Assembly (NCBI RefSeq): GCF_018437505.1
Contig: NZ_CP072467.1
Coordinates: forward strand, 2,976,001 to 3,040,000
Reading direction: 5' to 3'
Length of the DNA: 64,000 bases
Source: Spiractinospora alimapuensis
GTDB lineage: Bacteria; Actinomycetota; Actinomycetes; Streptosporangiales; Streptosporangiaceae
Positions 24,636 through 33,095 of this stretch are shown one piece after another; the stretch's first letter is position 1, and every line of letters begins with the position of its first letter. The notes under the pieces are model-generated. The model did not search any database. It was not told the origin of the DNA and saw only the letters and a program-made list of their open reading frames with translations. Both the position numbers and the translations under genes were made by a program.

Positions 24636-25042
24636 CATCAGCGAGCCTCATCGCCGCCGGGGTCGTCCTGCTCACCGTGATCGGGATCGCCTACGGGGGC
24701 ACGTTCCTGCTGCGCGTCGTCAACGGCGGCGTGCCGACCAACGAGCTCCAGCGGTCCTACTTCCGCGCCGGGCACGCGCACGCGGGGATGCTGGTCACGC
24801 TGGGCCTCGTGGTGCTGTTGTTGCTGGGGCAGGCGGATGTTCCCGGGTGGAGCTACACGTTGGGACTCGGCGTGCTCTACTCCGCGATCCTGATGCCCGC
24901 CGGGTTCTTCCTGTCGGTCATTGGACGGGATCCCGAGCGTCCCAACGGCCTCAAGGCGCTGATCTGGCTCGGTGCCGCCAGCCTGGTCGTCGGCGTGGGC
25001 TCCGCCGGGATCGGGCTCATCGTCGCCGGAGCCTCCGGCTGA
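24632..25042 (+). CDS. Small integral membrane protein, 136 aa
   Basis: ATG at 24632 overlaps the TetR stop (ATGA), with GAGGAGG 6 bases upstream. Four hydrophobic helices: LIAAGVVLLTVIGIAYGGTF, AGMLVTLGLVVLLLLGQA, YTLGLGVLYSAILMPAGFFL and LIWLGAASLVVGVGSAGIGL. Between helices 1 and 2, YFRAGHAHAGMLVTL recalls the His pairs of heme- or metal-binding membrane proteins, but no function is established. Its coupling to the TetR gene suggests induction by the regulator's ligand. Confidence 0.75.
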   Translation: MTSASLIAAGVVLLTVIGIAYGGTFLLRVVNGGVPTNELQRSYFRAGHAHAGMLVTLGLVVLLLLGQADVPGWSYTLGLGVLYSAILMPAGFFLSVIGRDPERPNGLKALIWLGAASLVVGVGSAGIGLIVAGASG

Positions 25043-25066
25043 CACCGCCTCCACCTCCCGTCGATG

Positions 25067-25972
25067 TCACCCACTCTGTTCCAGGCCCCACCGGCGGCGG
25101 ATCGACCGGTCGGCGCGACTGAACAGTAGGTCGATGAGCAGGCCGATCACCAGAACGATGATGATGTAGCTGAGGAGCCGTTCGGCGTCGTTCATGGCGC
25201 GTGCCTGGCTGAGGGCCCAACCGATCGAGTTCTGTTGGTTGATGATCACCAGCAGCTCACCCGCCATGAGCGAACGCCAGGCGAACGCCCACCCCTGCTT
25301 GAGCCCACTGACGAACAGGGGAAGCGCGGCGGGGATCGTGAGCAGTCGGTACCGCGTCACCCCGCGCAGGCCCATGACGTTGCCGGCGCGCAGGAGCACG
25401 GGCGGTGTGTAGTCGATGCCGGAGATCAGGCCGTTGGCGATCGACGGGGCGGCGCCGAGGACGATGACGAACATGATGGCGGACTCATTGATGCCGTAGA
25501 GCAGCATCGCGAAGGGAAACCACACGATCGACGGCATCGTCTGCAGGCCGGTGATGATCGACCCGATCGCGGAGCGCAGCGGCGCGAACCGGGCGACCGC
25601 GATCCCCAACGCGGCCCCGACCGCGACGGCGAGCAGGAACCCGGTGACGGCGCGGCGCATCGTGACGCGCACCGCCTCCCAGAACTCCGGCGAGGCGACC
25701 TCCGCGGCGAGGGCGGGCAGCACTCGGTCCGGGCCAGGGAGCACGAACTCCGGTTTCCATCCGCTCCACACCACCAGCTGCCACGCGGCGAGGGCGAGCG
25801 CGACCGCCAGCAGTTTGGGCCAGGAAGCCTGCCAGGCGCGCCCGGCCGGGCCGAGGAGTCCGCCACCGGCGCCACGGGTGGACACGAGCTCCAACGCGTC
25901 CAGGCCCTCGACGCGCCTGGCGTCGTCGGTGGCCGCTGGAACCGACCCCTTCCCCCGGGGCTCAGCCGGCAT
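25067..25972 (-). CDS. ABC transporter permease, sulfonate/nitrate/taurine class
   Basis: 301 aa from ATG at 25972. Six helices and the BPD_transp_1 cytoplasmic motif (about LRAGNVMGLRGVTRYRLLTIPAALP split here as LRGVTRYRLLTIP and AALPLFVSGLKQGW). ELLVIINQQNSIGWALSQA is typical of the SsuC/TauC/NrtB group. It pairs with the ATPase whose gene overlaps its start by 11 bases and with the lipoprotein upstream. Part of the sulfur-scavenging island, so an organosulfur substrate is likely but not proven. Confidence 0.85.
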   Translation of the reverse strand: MPAEPRGKGSVPAATDDARRVEGLDALELVSTRGAGGGLLGPAGRAWQASWPKLLAVALALAAWQLVVWSGWKPEFVLPGPDRVLPALAAEVASPEFWEAVRVTMRRAVTGFLLAVAVGAALGIAVARFAPLRSAIGSIITGLQTMPSIVWFPFAMLLYGINESAIMFVIVLGAAPSIANGLISGIDYTPPVLLRAGNVMGLRGVTRYRLLTIPAALPLFVSGLKQGWAFAWRSLMAGELLVIINQQNSIGWALSQARAMNDAERLLSYIIIVLVIGLLIDLLFSRADRSIRRRWGLEQSG

Positions 25973-26744
25973 GGCGGCTCACCTCCTCCCGCAGCCGGTC
26001 GGTGATCAGGGCGGCCCGCTCGGCCGTGCGCACGGAGTCGATCCGCCGTGGCCGCTCCTCCTCCACCGGAAACTCCTCGATGATCCGTCCCGGGCGGCTG
26101 GACAACAGGACGACCCGGTCGCCGAGCCGCACGGCCTCACGCACGTTGTGGGTCACGAACAGGACGGTCAGATTCCGCTCGTGCCAGATGCGCTCGAGCT
26201 CGTCGTGCAGGATGTCGCGGGTCATCGCGTCCAGCGCGCCGAACGGCTCGTCCATCAGGAGCACGTCGGCGTCCTGGGCGAGGGCCCGCGCGAGCGCCAC
26301 GCGTTGCCGCATGCCGCCGGACAGTTCGTGTGGGCGTTTCCGCGCCATGCCGCCCAGGCGCACCAGGTCGAGGAGCTCCTCAGCGCGTCGGCGTCGGGCC
26401 GGCTTGGCAAGCTTGCGCACGCGCAGCGGAACCTCGATGTTCCCCGCCACGGTGAGCCACGGGAACAGGGCCGGTTCCTGGAACATCATGGACACCCGAT
26501 GCTCACCCACCGACACCGCCCCGCGGGTGGGGGCGTCAAGGCCGGCGACGAGGGACAGCAGGGTGCTCTTCCCACAGCCCGACGCACCGAGGATGGAGAC
26601 GAACTCCCCGACCCTGGCGGTGAGGTCCACCCCGTCGATCGCGGTGACGGCGCCACCGCCGTGCCCGAACACCTTGGTCACGCCGGCGACCGAGACCGCG
26701 TCCCCGACGGGGGTCCGTTGTTGGGTGGGCTGGTCGACGCTCAT
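25962..26744 (-). CDS. ABC transporter ATP-binding protein, sulfonate/nitrate/taurine class
   Basis: 260 aa from ATG at 26744, which overlaps the upstream lipoprotein stop (ATGA). Walker A LGASGCGKSTLLSLVAG, Q-loop MMFQEPALFPWLTV, signature LSGGMRQRVALARAL, Walker B VLLMDEPFGALD, switch His in LFVTHNVREAV. The FQEPALFPW Q-loop is characteristic of the SsuB/TauB/NrtD group. A much longer open frame upstream to 28199 is a shadow through the lipoprotein gene. It overlaps the permease gene, forming a tight three-gene unit. Confidence 0.9.
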   Translation of the reverse strand: MSVDQPTQQRTPVGDAVSVAGVTKVFGHGGGAVTAIDGVDLTARVGEFVSILGASGCGKSTLLSLVAGLDAPTRGAVSVGEHRVSMMFQEPALFPWLTVAGNIEVPLRVRKLAKPARRRRAEELLDLVRLGGMARKRPHELSGGMRQRVALARALAQDADVLLMDEPFGALDAMTRDILHDELERIWHERNLTVLFVTHNVREAVRLGDRVVLLSSRPGRIIEEFPVEEERPRRIDSVRTAERAALITDRLREEVSRHAG

Positions 26745-27793
26745 CCGGTGGATCCGGAGAATCCCGCGACGGTGGTGTCGCCCCGCTCGTCCAGCACGGT
26801 GTTCAGCGGGTCCAAGGCGTAGATCCCGTCCAGGTCGACGGGGTCCAGCAGCCCCACCTCCTCCGCGTGCTCGGCGCTGCCGCGCAGCGAGTCGGCGATC
26901 GGGTCCACGGTGAACTCCAGGTTGTCGAAGGCCGACTCCAGTACCGCGTCGTTGAGTGGCGCCCCGCTCAGCGCCTCGAAGTGGGTGTTGGCCACGTCCC
27001 GCGCCTCGGCGGGGTTGTCGTTGATCCAGTCGACGGTCTCGACGTGTCCCGCCACGAGGCGCTCGACGGCCTCGGGGTGGTTGTCGAGGAAGTCGGCGTT
27101 GACGATCAGGTGGGTGGTGACGAACTCGCCGTCGGTGTCGGGCCACTCGTCGGTCTCGTCGACCAGCACGTTGCCGTCGCCCTCCAGGACGAGTCGGCTC
27201 GCGTGTGGCTCCGGCACCCAGGCTCCGTCGATCTCTCCGTCCACGAACGCGCTGATGATCTCCGGGTTCTCCTGCGGGACGATGGAGATGTCCCCGCCGC
27301 CCTCGGTGTCGAAGTCCCACCCCTGCTCGGCCGCCCAGTACCGCAGGGCGACGTCCTGGGTGTTGCCGAGCTGCGGGGTGGAGAGGGTGGCCCCTTCCAA
27401 GTCCTCGACGGAGGTGATGTCGGGCTGGGTGACGAGGGCTCCGCCGCGCGACGTGGAGCCGGCGACGATCCGCAGCGCGGTGCCCTCCGACTCCGCCCAG
27501 CCGTTGATGGCGGGGTTGGGGCCGATGAACGTGGCGTCGACCTCGCCGGAGAACAGGGCGTTGATCGCGTCGGGGCCGGCGTTGAAGGTCTGGGTGTCGA
27601 AGGCGACGTCCTCGCCGAGCGCGTCGGCGAACGTGCCCTGTTCCACTCCGACCAGCGCGGGGGCGTGGGTGATGTTGGGGAAGTAGCCGAGTGTGAAGGC
27701 GTCGACCTCGCCACCGTCCCCGCAGGCGGTGAGGGTCCCCGTCAGGACGACGACGGTGAGCGCGGCGGGCGTCCGCCACCGGACAAGAGCCAT
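26741..27793 (-). CDS. ABC transporter substrate-binding lipoprotein (NMT1/SsuA-like)
   Basis: 350 aa from ATG at 27793. Lipoprotein signal: VVVLTGTLTACGDGG, lipidated Cys at about residue 24. The mature protein has the NMT1/nitrate-taurine fold: FTLGYFPNITHAPALVGVEQG, PDAINALFSGEVDATFIGPNP, and GEIDGAWVPEPHASRLV. First gene of the SBP-ATPase-permease unit, behind a control region that holds a perfect palindrome. The substrate is probably an alkanesulfonate, taurine-like or nitrogen anion; the neighbours favour sulfur. Confidence 0.87.
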   Translation of the reverse strand: MALVRWRTPAALTVVVLTGTLTACGDGGEVDAFTLGYFPNITHAPALVGVEQGTFADALGEDVAFDTQTFNAGPDAINALFSGEVDATFIGPNPAINGWAESEGTALRIVAGSTSRGGALVTQPDITSVEDLEGATLSTPQLGNTQDVALRYWAAEQGWDFDTEGGGDISIVPQENPEIISAFVDGEIDGAWVPEPHASRLVLEGDGNVLVDETDEWPDTDGEFVTTHLIVNADFLDNHPEAVERLVAGHVETVDWINDNPAEARDVANTHFEALSGAPLNDAVLESAFDNLEFTVDPIADSLRGSAEHAEEVGLLDPVDLDGIYALDPLNTVLDERGDTTVAGFSGSTG

Positions 27794-27808
27794 GGATGCA
27801 CCCTTTCA

Positions 27809-27869
27809 GAATCCCCTGGAACCCTACTTGAAAAGTAGGAAAATGAACATGGAATGGCGCGAGGGATTC
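27809..27869. promoter_or_regulatory. Nested inverted repeats upstream of the first ABC unit
   Basis: A perfect inner palindrome CCTACTTGAAAAGTAGG (27823-27839, 7-3-7) is flanked by an outer pair GAATCCC (27809-27815) and GGGATTC (27863-27869). It sits 30 bases upstream of the lipoprotein gene. GAAAAGTAGGAAA (27830-27842) recurs exactly at 31972-31984. Likely a sulfur-responsive repressor site; Rrf2/CymR-like control is a guess. Confidence 0.6.
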
Positions 27870-27909
27870 GGCGTGAAGCGTCCCTCCGCCGGGCGGGACC
27901 GTCGTCAGG

Positions 27910-28881
27910 TCAGTCCGGGACCAGGTCGTTGTACCGGTCGTCGACGAAGTCCCCGAAGTTCGGCGCCTGGGGGATCTCGCCCGCTTCGGCGAAGTCGTCG
28001 GCCAGCCGCTGCTCGGCCTCGACCAGGTCGTCGTCGATCGGCCGGGGCGTGGGCTGTCGTCGTTCGGCCGCGGCCCGGGTGACCTCCACCGGAAGTCCAC
28101 TGTGTTCGGACCACACCTCCGCGTACTCGTCCGGGTGCTCTCGGCTCCACTCCAGGGCCCGGTGAACGCGTTGGACGTAGTCCTCGATCGCGGCCTCACG
28201 CACCGGGTCCTCCAACGCCGCCTCGCTCGCCACCTGGAAGTTGTAGGTGTTGCTGTATCCCTCGGCGTTGACGAGGATGCGGGCGTCCGCCTGGTGTTCC
28301 GCCTGTGCGACGTAGGGGTCCCACACGGCCCAGGCGTCCACCCGGCCCTCGGAGAACGAGGCGAGGGCGTCCGAGGGCTGCACGAAGTTCACGTCCAGGT
28401 CGTCGAGTTCCAACCCCTCACCGGACAGGACCCCCAGTAGGTGTCCGTGTGCCGAACTTCCCTTGGCCACGGCGACGGACGTACCCGCGAGGTCAGCGGG
28501 CTCGGAGAGGTCGGAGTCCTCCGGAACGAGGATCGAGGAGCCGTCCGGATTGGCGTCGAAGGCGGCCACGATCCGTAGGTCGGAGTCGGCCGCGGCGGCG
28601 AAAACCGGCGGAGTGTTGCCGACCTGTCCGATGTCCACCGCCTCCGCGTGCACCGCCTCCAACAGTGGAGGCCCCGAGGTGAAAGTGGACCACTCGATCT
28701 CGTAGGGCGTGTCCTCGAGCTCTCCCGCCGCCTCCAGCAACGGTTGGGCGCCCGCCAACTGGTCGCCCACCTGGAGCGTGAGATCGGCCAGATCGTCGGC
28801 ACCTCCGGCGTCCGCGCTCGCGCAACCGGTGGTCAGGACGAGCACGACAGCGGGGAGGGGAGCAACGCGCCGGATCTTCAT
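27910..28881 (-). CDS. ssuA: Sulfonate-type ABC substrate-binding lipoprotein
   Basis: 323 aa from ATG at 28881. Lipobox LVLTTGCASA (Cys at about 20). Fold markers of the aliphatic sulfonate binding family (TIGR01728-like): LQVGDQLAGAQPLLEAAGELED, PYEIEWSTFTSGPPLLEAVHAEAVDIGQVGNTPP, DLAGTSVAVAKGSSAHG and DAWAVWDPYVAQAE. It lies outside the membrane and hands substrate to the SsuBC pair encoded just upstream in the same direction (gap 17 bases). Last gene of the ssuD-ssuC-ssuB-ssuA run. Confidence 0.87.
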   Translation of the reverse strand: MKIRRVAPLPAVVLVLTTGCASADAGGADDLADLTLQVGDQLAGAQPLLEAAGELEDTPYEIEWSTFTSGPPLLEAVHAEAVDIGQVGNTPPVFAAAADSDLRIVAAFDANPDGSSILVPEDSDLSEPADLAGTSVAVAKGSSAHGHLLGVLSGEGLELDDLDVNFVQPSDALASFSEGRVDAWAVWDPYVAQAEHQADARILVNAEGYSNTYNFQVASEAALEDPVREAAIEDYVQRVHRALEWSREHPDEYAEVWSEHSGLPVEVTRAAAERRQPTPRPIDDDLVEAEQRLADDFAEAGEIPQAPNFGDFVDDRYNDLVPD

Positions 28882-28898
28882 GGTTACCGCCTGAGTCT

Positions 28899-29633
28899 CT
28901 AGTTCGTCACACCGAGTTCGCTGAGTAGGTCGGCCCGGAGCCGGACGAGGTGCGGGTCCTCCCGGTGCCGGGGGCGCTCCAGTCCGACCGGGGTGTCCCG
29001 CGAGATCCGGCCGTCTGTCAGGACCACGACGCGGTCCGCGAGCAGGAGGGCCTCGTCCACGTCGTGGGTGACGAGGAGGACGGCGGGGTCGTGTGCCCGC
29101 CACAGGCGCAGCACCAGGTCGTGCATCGTCGTGCGGGTCAGCGCGTCCAGCGCTCCGAACGGCTCGTCCAGCAGCAACAGTCGGGGCTCCCGGATCAACG
29201 CGCGGGCGAGGGAGGCCCGCTGCGCCTCTCCCCCGGACAGGGTGAGGGGCCAGGCGTCGACATGGCCACCGAGGCCCACCTCGCGCAGCGCGGCCTCGGC
29301 GTCCCCGCGCGGCGTGGCGGTGTCGAGACCGAGGACGACGTTCTGCCACACCCGCTTCCACGGCAACAGTCGCGGTTCCTGGAACGCGACCATGACGGCG
29401 CCCCGTGTCGTCAGCGTCCCGTCGAACCCCACGTCCAGCCCGGCGAGGAGACGGAGAAGCGTCGACTTCCCCGAGCCACTGCGTCCCAGCAGGGCGACGA
29501 ACTCCCCCGGGCCGATGGTGAGGTCCAGGTCGTCGAGGACACGCCGACCGTCGAAGGACTTCCGCAGTCCACGCACGAGCGCCGCGGCGTTCGTCGCGGC
29601 GTCGGTGTTCAGAGATCCAGTCCCCGTCGCCAT
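28899..29633 (-). CDS. ssuB: Sulfonate ABC transporter ATP-binding protein
   Basis: 244 aa from ATG at 29633 with GGAGG upstream, overlapping the permease gene by 25 bases. Walker A LGRSGSGKSTLLRLLAG, Q-loop VAFQEPRLLPWKRV, signature LSGGEAQRASLARAL, Walker B LLLLDEPFGALD, switch LLVTHDVDEAL. EPRLLPWKRVWQNV is the SsuB hallmark. It powers uptake of alkanesulfonates by the SsuC permease. Confidence 0.9.
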   Translation of the reverse strand: MATGTGSLNTDAATNAAALVRGLRKSFDGRRVLDDLDLTIGPGEFVALLGRSGSGKSTLLRLLAGLDVGFDGTLTTRGAVMVAFQEPRLLPWKRVWQNVVLGLDTATPRGDAEAALREVGLGGHVDAWPLTLSGGEAQRASLARALIREPRLLLLDEPFGALDALTRTTMHDLVLRLWRAHDPAVLLVTHDVDEALLLADRVVVLTDGRISRDTPVGLERPRHREDPHLVRLRADLLSELGVTN

Positions 29634-30532
29634 ACCAACGCCCTCCTCTCCAGGAGTCGAACCAGGGCGTCCGTCGCGAGGCCGAGGAGGCTGTACACGA
29701 TGAGCCCGAGCACGACGATGTCGGTGCGCAGGAACTCCCGCGCGCTGTTGATCATGAAGCCGAGGCCGGCGTCGGCGTTGATCTGTTCCGCGACGATCAG
29801 CGCCAGCCAGGCCGCTCCGAGGCTCAGGCGCAGGCCCACCAGCAGGTTCGGGAGCGCCCCCGGAAAGATGACGTGTCGGATCACGCCCGTGCGGCGCAGC
29901 CCGGCGATCCGGGCGACCTCCACGTACTTCGGGTCCACGCCGCGGATCCCGGCGAAGGTGTTGATGTAGAGCGGGATGACCACGGCGATGCAGACCAGGG
30001 CGACCTTCGGCAGTTCGCCGATCCCGAACCAGAGGATGAACAGCGGGATCAGCCCGAAGATCGGCAGCGTTCGCAGCATCTGCAGCGGCGGGTCCAGGAG
30101 ATTCTCGCCCCAGCGGTTCAGCCCCGCGAGCAGGGCGAACACCAGTGCCGCGCTGGCCCCCACCGAGAAGCCGACCACGACGCGTTGCAGCGAGACCGCG
30201 ATCGCGGGGAGGAGCGTCCCATCCCCCAGGAGCTCCCATCCCGTCACCGCGATGGTGGTGGGCGCGGGCAGCAGCCGCTCGGGTATCAGGCCCAGCGCCG
30301 ATCCCACCTGCCACACCACCAGGAGGCCGAGGGGGCTGACCCATCGGTGCCAGGTGGGGGTACCGGAGCGTCGCCTCCGTGCGGGGGCGTCGGGTTCCAC
30401 GCGGTCGGGCGGGGCGCCGTCCGGGGGGTCGGGTCTCGGAAGGGCGTGGGTCACCGCGTCCTCGGGGGCGGAGGGCGCCGAGGCGTCACGGTCGGTGTCG
30501 GACGGATGGTCCTGGCTGGCCGTCGGGGACAT
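29609..30532 (-). CDS. ssuC: Sulfonate ABC transporter permease
   Basis: 307 aa from ATG at 30532 with AAGGAG 8 bases upstream. A Pro/Asp-rich cytoplasmic N-terminus of about 60 residues precedes six helices. SsuC motifs: PLQMLRTLPIFGLIPLFILW, GELPKVALVCIAVVIPLYIN, and the EAA-like loop KYVEVARIAGLRRTG. C-terminal INSAREFLRTDIVVLGLIVY is usual in the family. It lies 94 bases downstream of the monooxygenase gene and overlaps ssuB. Confidence 0.9.
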   Translation of the reverse strand: MSPTASQDHPSDTDRDASAPSAPEDAVTHALPRPDPPDGAPPDRVEPDAPARRRRSGTPTWHRWVSPLGLLVVWQVGSALGLIPERLLPAPTTIAVTGWELLGDGTLLPAIAVSLQRVVVGFSVGASAALVFALLAGLNRWGENLLDPPLQMLRTLPIFGLIPLFILWFGIGELPKVALVCIAVVIPLYINTFAGIRGVDPKYVEVARIAGLRRTGVIRHVIFPGALPNLLVGLRLSLGAAWLALIVAEQINADAGLGFMINSAREFLRTDIVVLGLIVYSLLGLATDALVRLLERRALVWRRGLDL

Positions 30533-30626
30533 GTGCCTGATCTCCTTGCGCCGTGGGAGTCGGACGGGACGGCGAGGCGTGGCCCTACCGGCTGGGTGGC
30601 CGGAGGAGGCGAGCCGCCGCCCCGGG

Positions 30627-31796
30627 TCAGCGGGCGTAGGCCGCGGTGAAGGCCCCACCTTGGAAGCCGCCAGCGCCCGCGACGGACGCGGGTGTGTCAC
30701 CGGGTGGCTCCCAGACGCCCCGGTCACGGAGGATCGGGAGCACTCCCTCCCCGAACCAGTAGGCCTCTTCAAGGTGGGGGTATCCCGACATGACGAACTC
30801 GGAGATTCCCGCCCGGGCGTACTCCTCGATCCGGTCGGCGACCTCCGTGTGGCTTCCGACCAGCGCCGTCCCAGCGCCGCCGCGCGCGAGCCCCACGCCC
30901 GCCCACAGGTTGGGGTAGATCTCCAAGCCGTCGCGGGTCCCGCCGTGCAGGTCGAGCATGCGCCGCTGTCCCTCCGACTCGCTGCGGCCGAGCCCCGCCT
31001 GGACAGCGGCGACGGTGCCGGGGTCGAGGTGCTCCAACAGACGGTCGGCCGCACGCCACGCGTCCTCCGAGGTGTCCCGGGTGATGACGTGCAACCGGAT
31101 CCCGTACTCCAGTGCCCGGCCACGCCGCGTGGCCAACGCCCGCACGCGGTCCACCTTGTCGGCCACGGCGCCGGGCGGTTCGCCCCAGGTCAGGTAGGTG
31201 TCTACGCGCTTGGCCGCGACCTCGAGCGCGGCCGGGGAGGAGCCGCCGAAGTACACGGGTGGGCGGGGCGCGGGCGTGCGCGCGAGCGCGGCGCGCTCCA
31301 CGCGGAGGTGCTCGCCGTCGTGTGTCACGGTCTCGCCGTCCCACAGCCGGTTGACGACGCTCAGGAACTCGTCGGTGCGCGCGTAGCGCTCGTCCTTGCT
31401 GAGGAAGTCGCCGTGCGTCCGCTGTTCGGCGCTCTCACCACCGGTCACGACGTTCAACAACAGGCGACCGCGACTCAGGCGCTGATAGGTCGACGCCATC
31501 TGGGCCGCCAGGGTTGGTGAGAGGAGTCCAGGCCGGAACGCCACCAGGAACTTCAGGCGCTCGGTGATTCCCACGAGCATCGCCGTGGTGATCCAGGCGT
31601 CCTCACACCAGGCTCCGGTGGGGGTGAGCGCGCCCTCGAACCCCAACTGTTCCGCGGCGCGGGCCACCTGCGCCAGGTATTCGGTACTGGGCTCACGGGT
31701 GCGCCAGGCCGAGTCCACGGCGACGCCGTGTCCGCCCCCGACGATGCCGCGACTGTCGCCCTGCGTGGGAAGGAACCAGTGGAATGTGAGTGCCAT
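30627..31796 (-). CDS. ssuD: FMNH2-dependent alkanesulfonate monooxygenase-like LLM enzyme
   Basis: 389 aa from ATG at 31796. Starts LTFHWFLPTQGDSRGIVGG, then YLAQVARAAEQLGFEGALTPTGAWCEDAW, KFLVAFRPGLLSPTLAAQMA, RLLLNVVTGGE and PPVYFGGSSPAALEVAAKRVDTYL, a full match to the SsuD family. It cleaves C1-C14 sulfonates to aldehyde and sulfite using reduced flavin. No SsuE-type flavin reductase is in the window. First gene of the ssuD-C-B-A operon, divergent from cysteine dioxygenase across a 322-base control region. Confidence 0.9.
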   Translation of the reverse strand: MALTFHWFLPTQGDSRGIVGGGHGVAVDSAWRTREPSTEYLAQVARAAEQLGFEGALTPTGAWCEDAWITTAMLVGITERLKFLVAFRPGLLSPTLAAQMASTYQRLSRGRLLLNVVTGGESAEQRTHGDFLSKDERYARTDEFLSVVNRLWDGETVTHDGEHLRVERAALARTPAPRPPVYFGGSSPAALEVAAKRVDTYLTWGEPPGAVADKVDRVRALATRRGRALEYGIRLHVITRDTSEDAWRAADRLLEHLDPGTVAAVQAGLGRSESEGQRRMLDLHGGTRDGLEIYPNLWAGVGLARGGAGTALVGSHTEVADRIEEYARAGISEFVMSGYPHLEEAYWFGEGVLPILRDRGVWEPPGDTPASVAGAGGFQGGAFTAAYAR

Positions 31797-32118
31797 GCGG
31801 CCGACCTACCGTCCCTGTCGCTCGAGGTGGGGGCCGGCTCCGCGTACCGACCCCCGTTCGTGGGCGCGCGGTGTCACCGCGACGTCCCACCGCCACACCG
31901 GAACCGGCCGCCTTGCGTCGCTCCCGGCTTCCGTTCGTCAGACTCGTCGACACAACCGACTTTGTCAACCAGAAAAGTAGGAAATAGACACAGCACCCGG
32001 ACACTCCGGCCGCACCACCAGCACAAGTACCAGCACAAGCACCCGACAGAATTACCCACTATCCCTGTAGGAAATGTGGTTAACTGTGGGATCGCAGGTC
32101 ACACACGGGAGGAACGAG
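31797..32118. promoter_or_regulatory. Divergent control region of ssuD and cysteine dioxygenase
   Basis: 322 non-coding bases. GAAAAGTAGGAAA at 31972-31984 is identical to the site at 27830-27842, and a related GTAGGAAA lies at 32067-32074 within TCCCTGTAGGAAA, 45 bases ahead of the dioxygenase start. Two tandem 12-base units (CAGCACAAGTAC/CAGCACAAGCAC) lie near 32020. No gene was found. These shared elements point to one sulfur regulator for all three transcripts. Confidence 0.5.
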
Positions 32119-32706
32119 ATGACGACGAGCCTGGCCGGAACCGAGGCGGCCTCGGTACCCGCGCCCACGCCGTGGACCCTGGAACGGCTGCTGCGCCACA
32201 CCGCCACGGTCGCCGCCGAGGTACGCGCGGGCATCCACCAGATCCGCTTCGACGCGGAGCACCGATGGTCGACCCGGCTCCACAGCGACGAGCACATGGA
32301 CGTCTGGCTGATTAGCTGGACCCCGGACCAGTCCACCCGGCTCCACGACCACGCCGGATCGCTCGGGGCCCTCACCGTCGCCAGTGGCACTCTCACCGAG
32401 GTCTACTGGTCCGGCGGCCACGGCGAGCGCACCCTGCCCACCGGGACGGGAGCCGGATTCCCCCTGGGACACGTCCACGACGTGGTCAATCGGCAGGCTG
32501 ATCCCGCGGTGAGCGTGCACGCCTACTCACCACCGCTGACCGCCATGTCCTACTACGAGACCGGCCGGGACAACACGCTGCGACGCACCCACAGCGTACT
32601 GACCGACGACCCGGAACCACAGGTCACGACCCTGGACCACGTGCCAACCGTCGGGGGCGGGGCTCTGGGGGGCAACCGCGTCGGAGGCGGGGTGGTGGGG
32701 CCGTGA
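32119..32706 (+). CDS. Cysteine dioxygenase type I
   Basis: 195 aa from ATG at 32119 with GGGAGG upstream. Cupin fold with the iron ligands in RLHDHAGSLGALTVASG (H76, H78) and GHVHDVVN (H118 or H120), and HAYSPPLTAMSYY carrying the Tyr/Pro region of PF05995. It oxidises cysteine to cysteine sulfinate. A Gly-rich tail ends the protein. Divergent from ssuD and overlapping the rhodanese gene by 4 bases (GTGA), so it belongs to a sulfur-handling unit. In such units the sulfur oxidised may be cysteine or a related thiol. Confidence 0.88.
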   Translation: MTTSLAGTEAASVPAPTPWTLERLLRHTATVAAEVRAGIHQIRFDAEHRWSTRLHSDEHMDVWLISWTPDQSTRLHDHAGSLGALTVASGTLTEVYWSGGHGERTLPTGTGAGFPLGHVHDVVNRQADPAVSVHAYSPPLTAMSYYETGRDNTLRRTHSVLTDDPEPQVTTLDHVPTVGGGALGGNRVGGGVVGP

Positions 32707-33075
32707 GCGCGATCGCCGAGCTCCTCGCCCGCCGCCGGGCCCAGATCCGGCGCGTCACCCCCGCGGAGGCCCACGCCCTCCATCGTGGCGGCGGACTCCG
32801 TCGACACCCGCCCCGCCGACTACCGCGAGCGTGAGGGACACATCACCGGCGCACTGATAGTGGAGCGCAACGTCCTGGAGTGGCGGCTGGACCCCACCAG
32901 CCCCGACCGCCTACCGGAGCTCCAGGGCGCAGACCAGGACGTGGTCGTGTTGTGTAACGAGGGATACGCCTCCACCCTCGCCGTCGCCCAGCTCACGGAC
33001 CTGGGCCTCACCCGCGTCGCGGACCTGATCGGCGGCTATCGTGCCTGGCACGCCGCGGGCCTGCCCACGGTCTGA
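32703..33075 (+). pseudogene. Rhodanese-like protein, frame broken
   Basis: GTG at 32703 overlaps the dioxygenase stop and reads SAIAELLARRRAQIRRVTP then AEAHALHRGGGL before running off into a bad frame. The rest (VDTRPADYREREGHITGAL, WRLDPTSPDRLPELQG, VVVLCNEGYASTLA with the catalytic Cys, LIGGYRAWHAAGLPTV) continues in another frame to 33075. Removing one C in CTCCG at 32796-32800 restores a normal single-domain rhodanese of about 123 residues. A GTG at 32785 could restart a shortened protein. It would transfer sulfane sulfur. Real lesion or sequencing error cannot be told apart. Confidence 0.7.
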
Positions 33076-33095
33076 CCGTCCGACCACCCGCCGCC

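Noticed and set aside
25962-28199. A long fusion frame for the first ABC ATPase
   Set aside because: The upstream 480 residues are out-of-frame with the binding protein gene; the ATG at 26744 with a 4-base overlap is a normal start.
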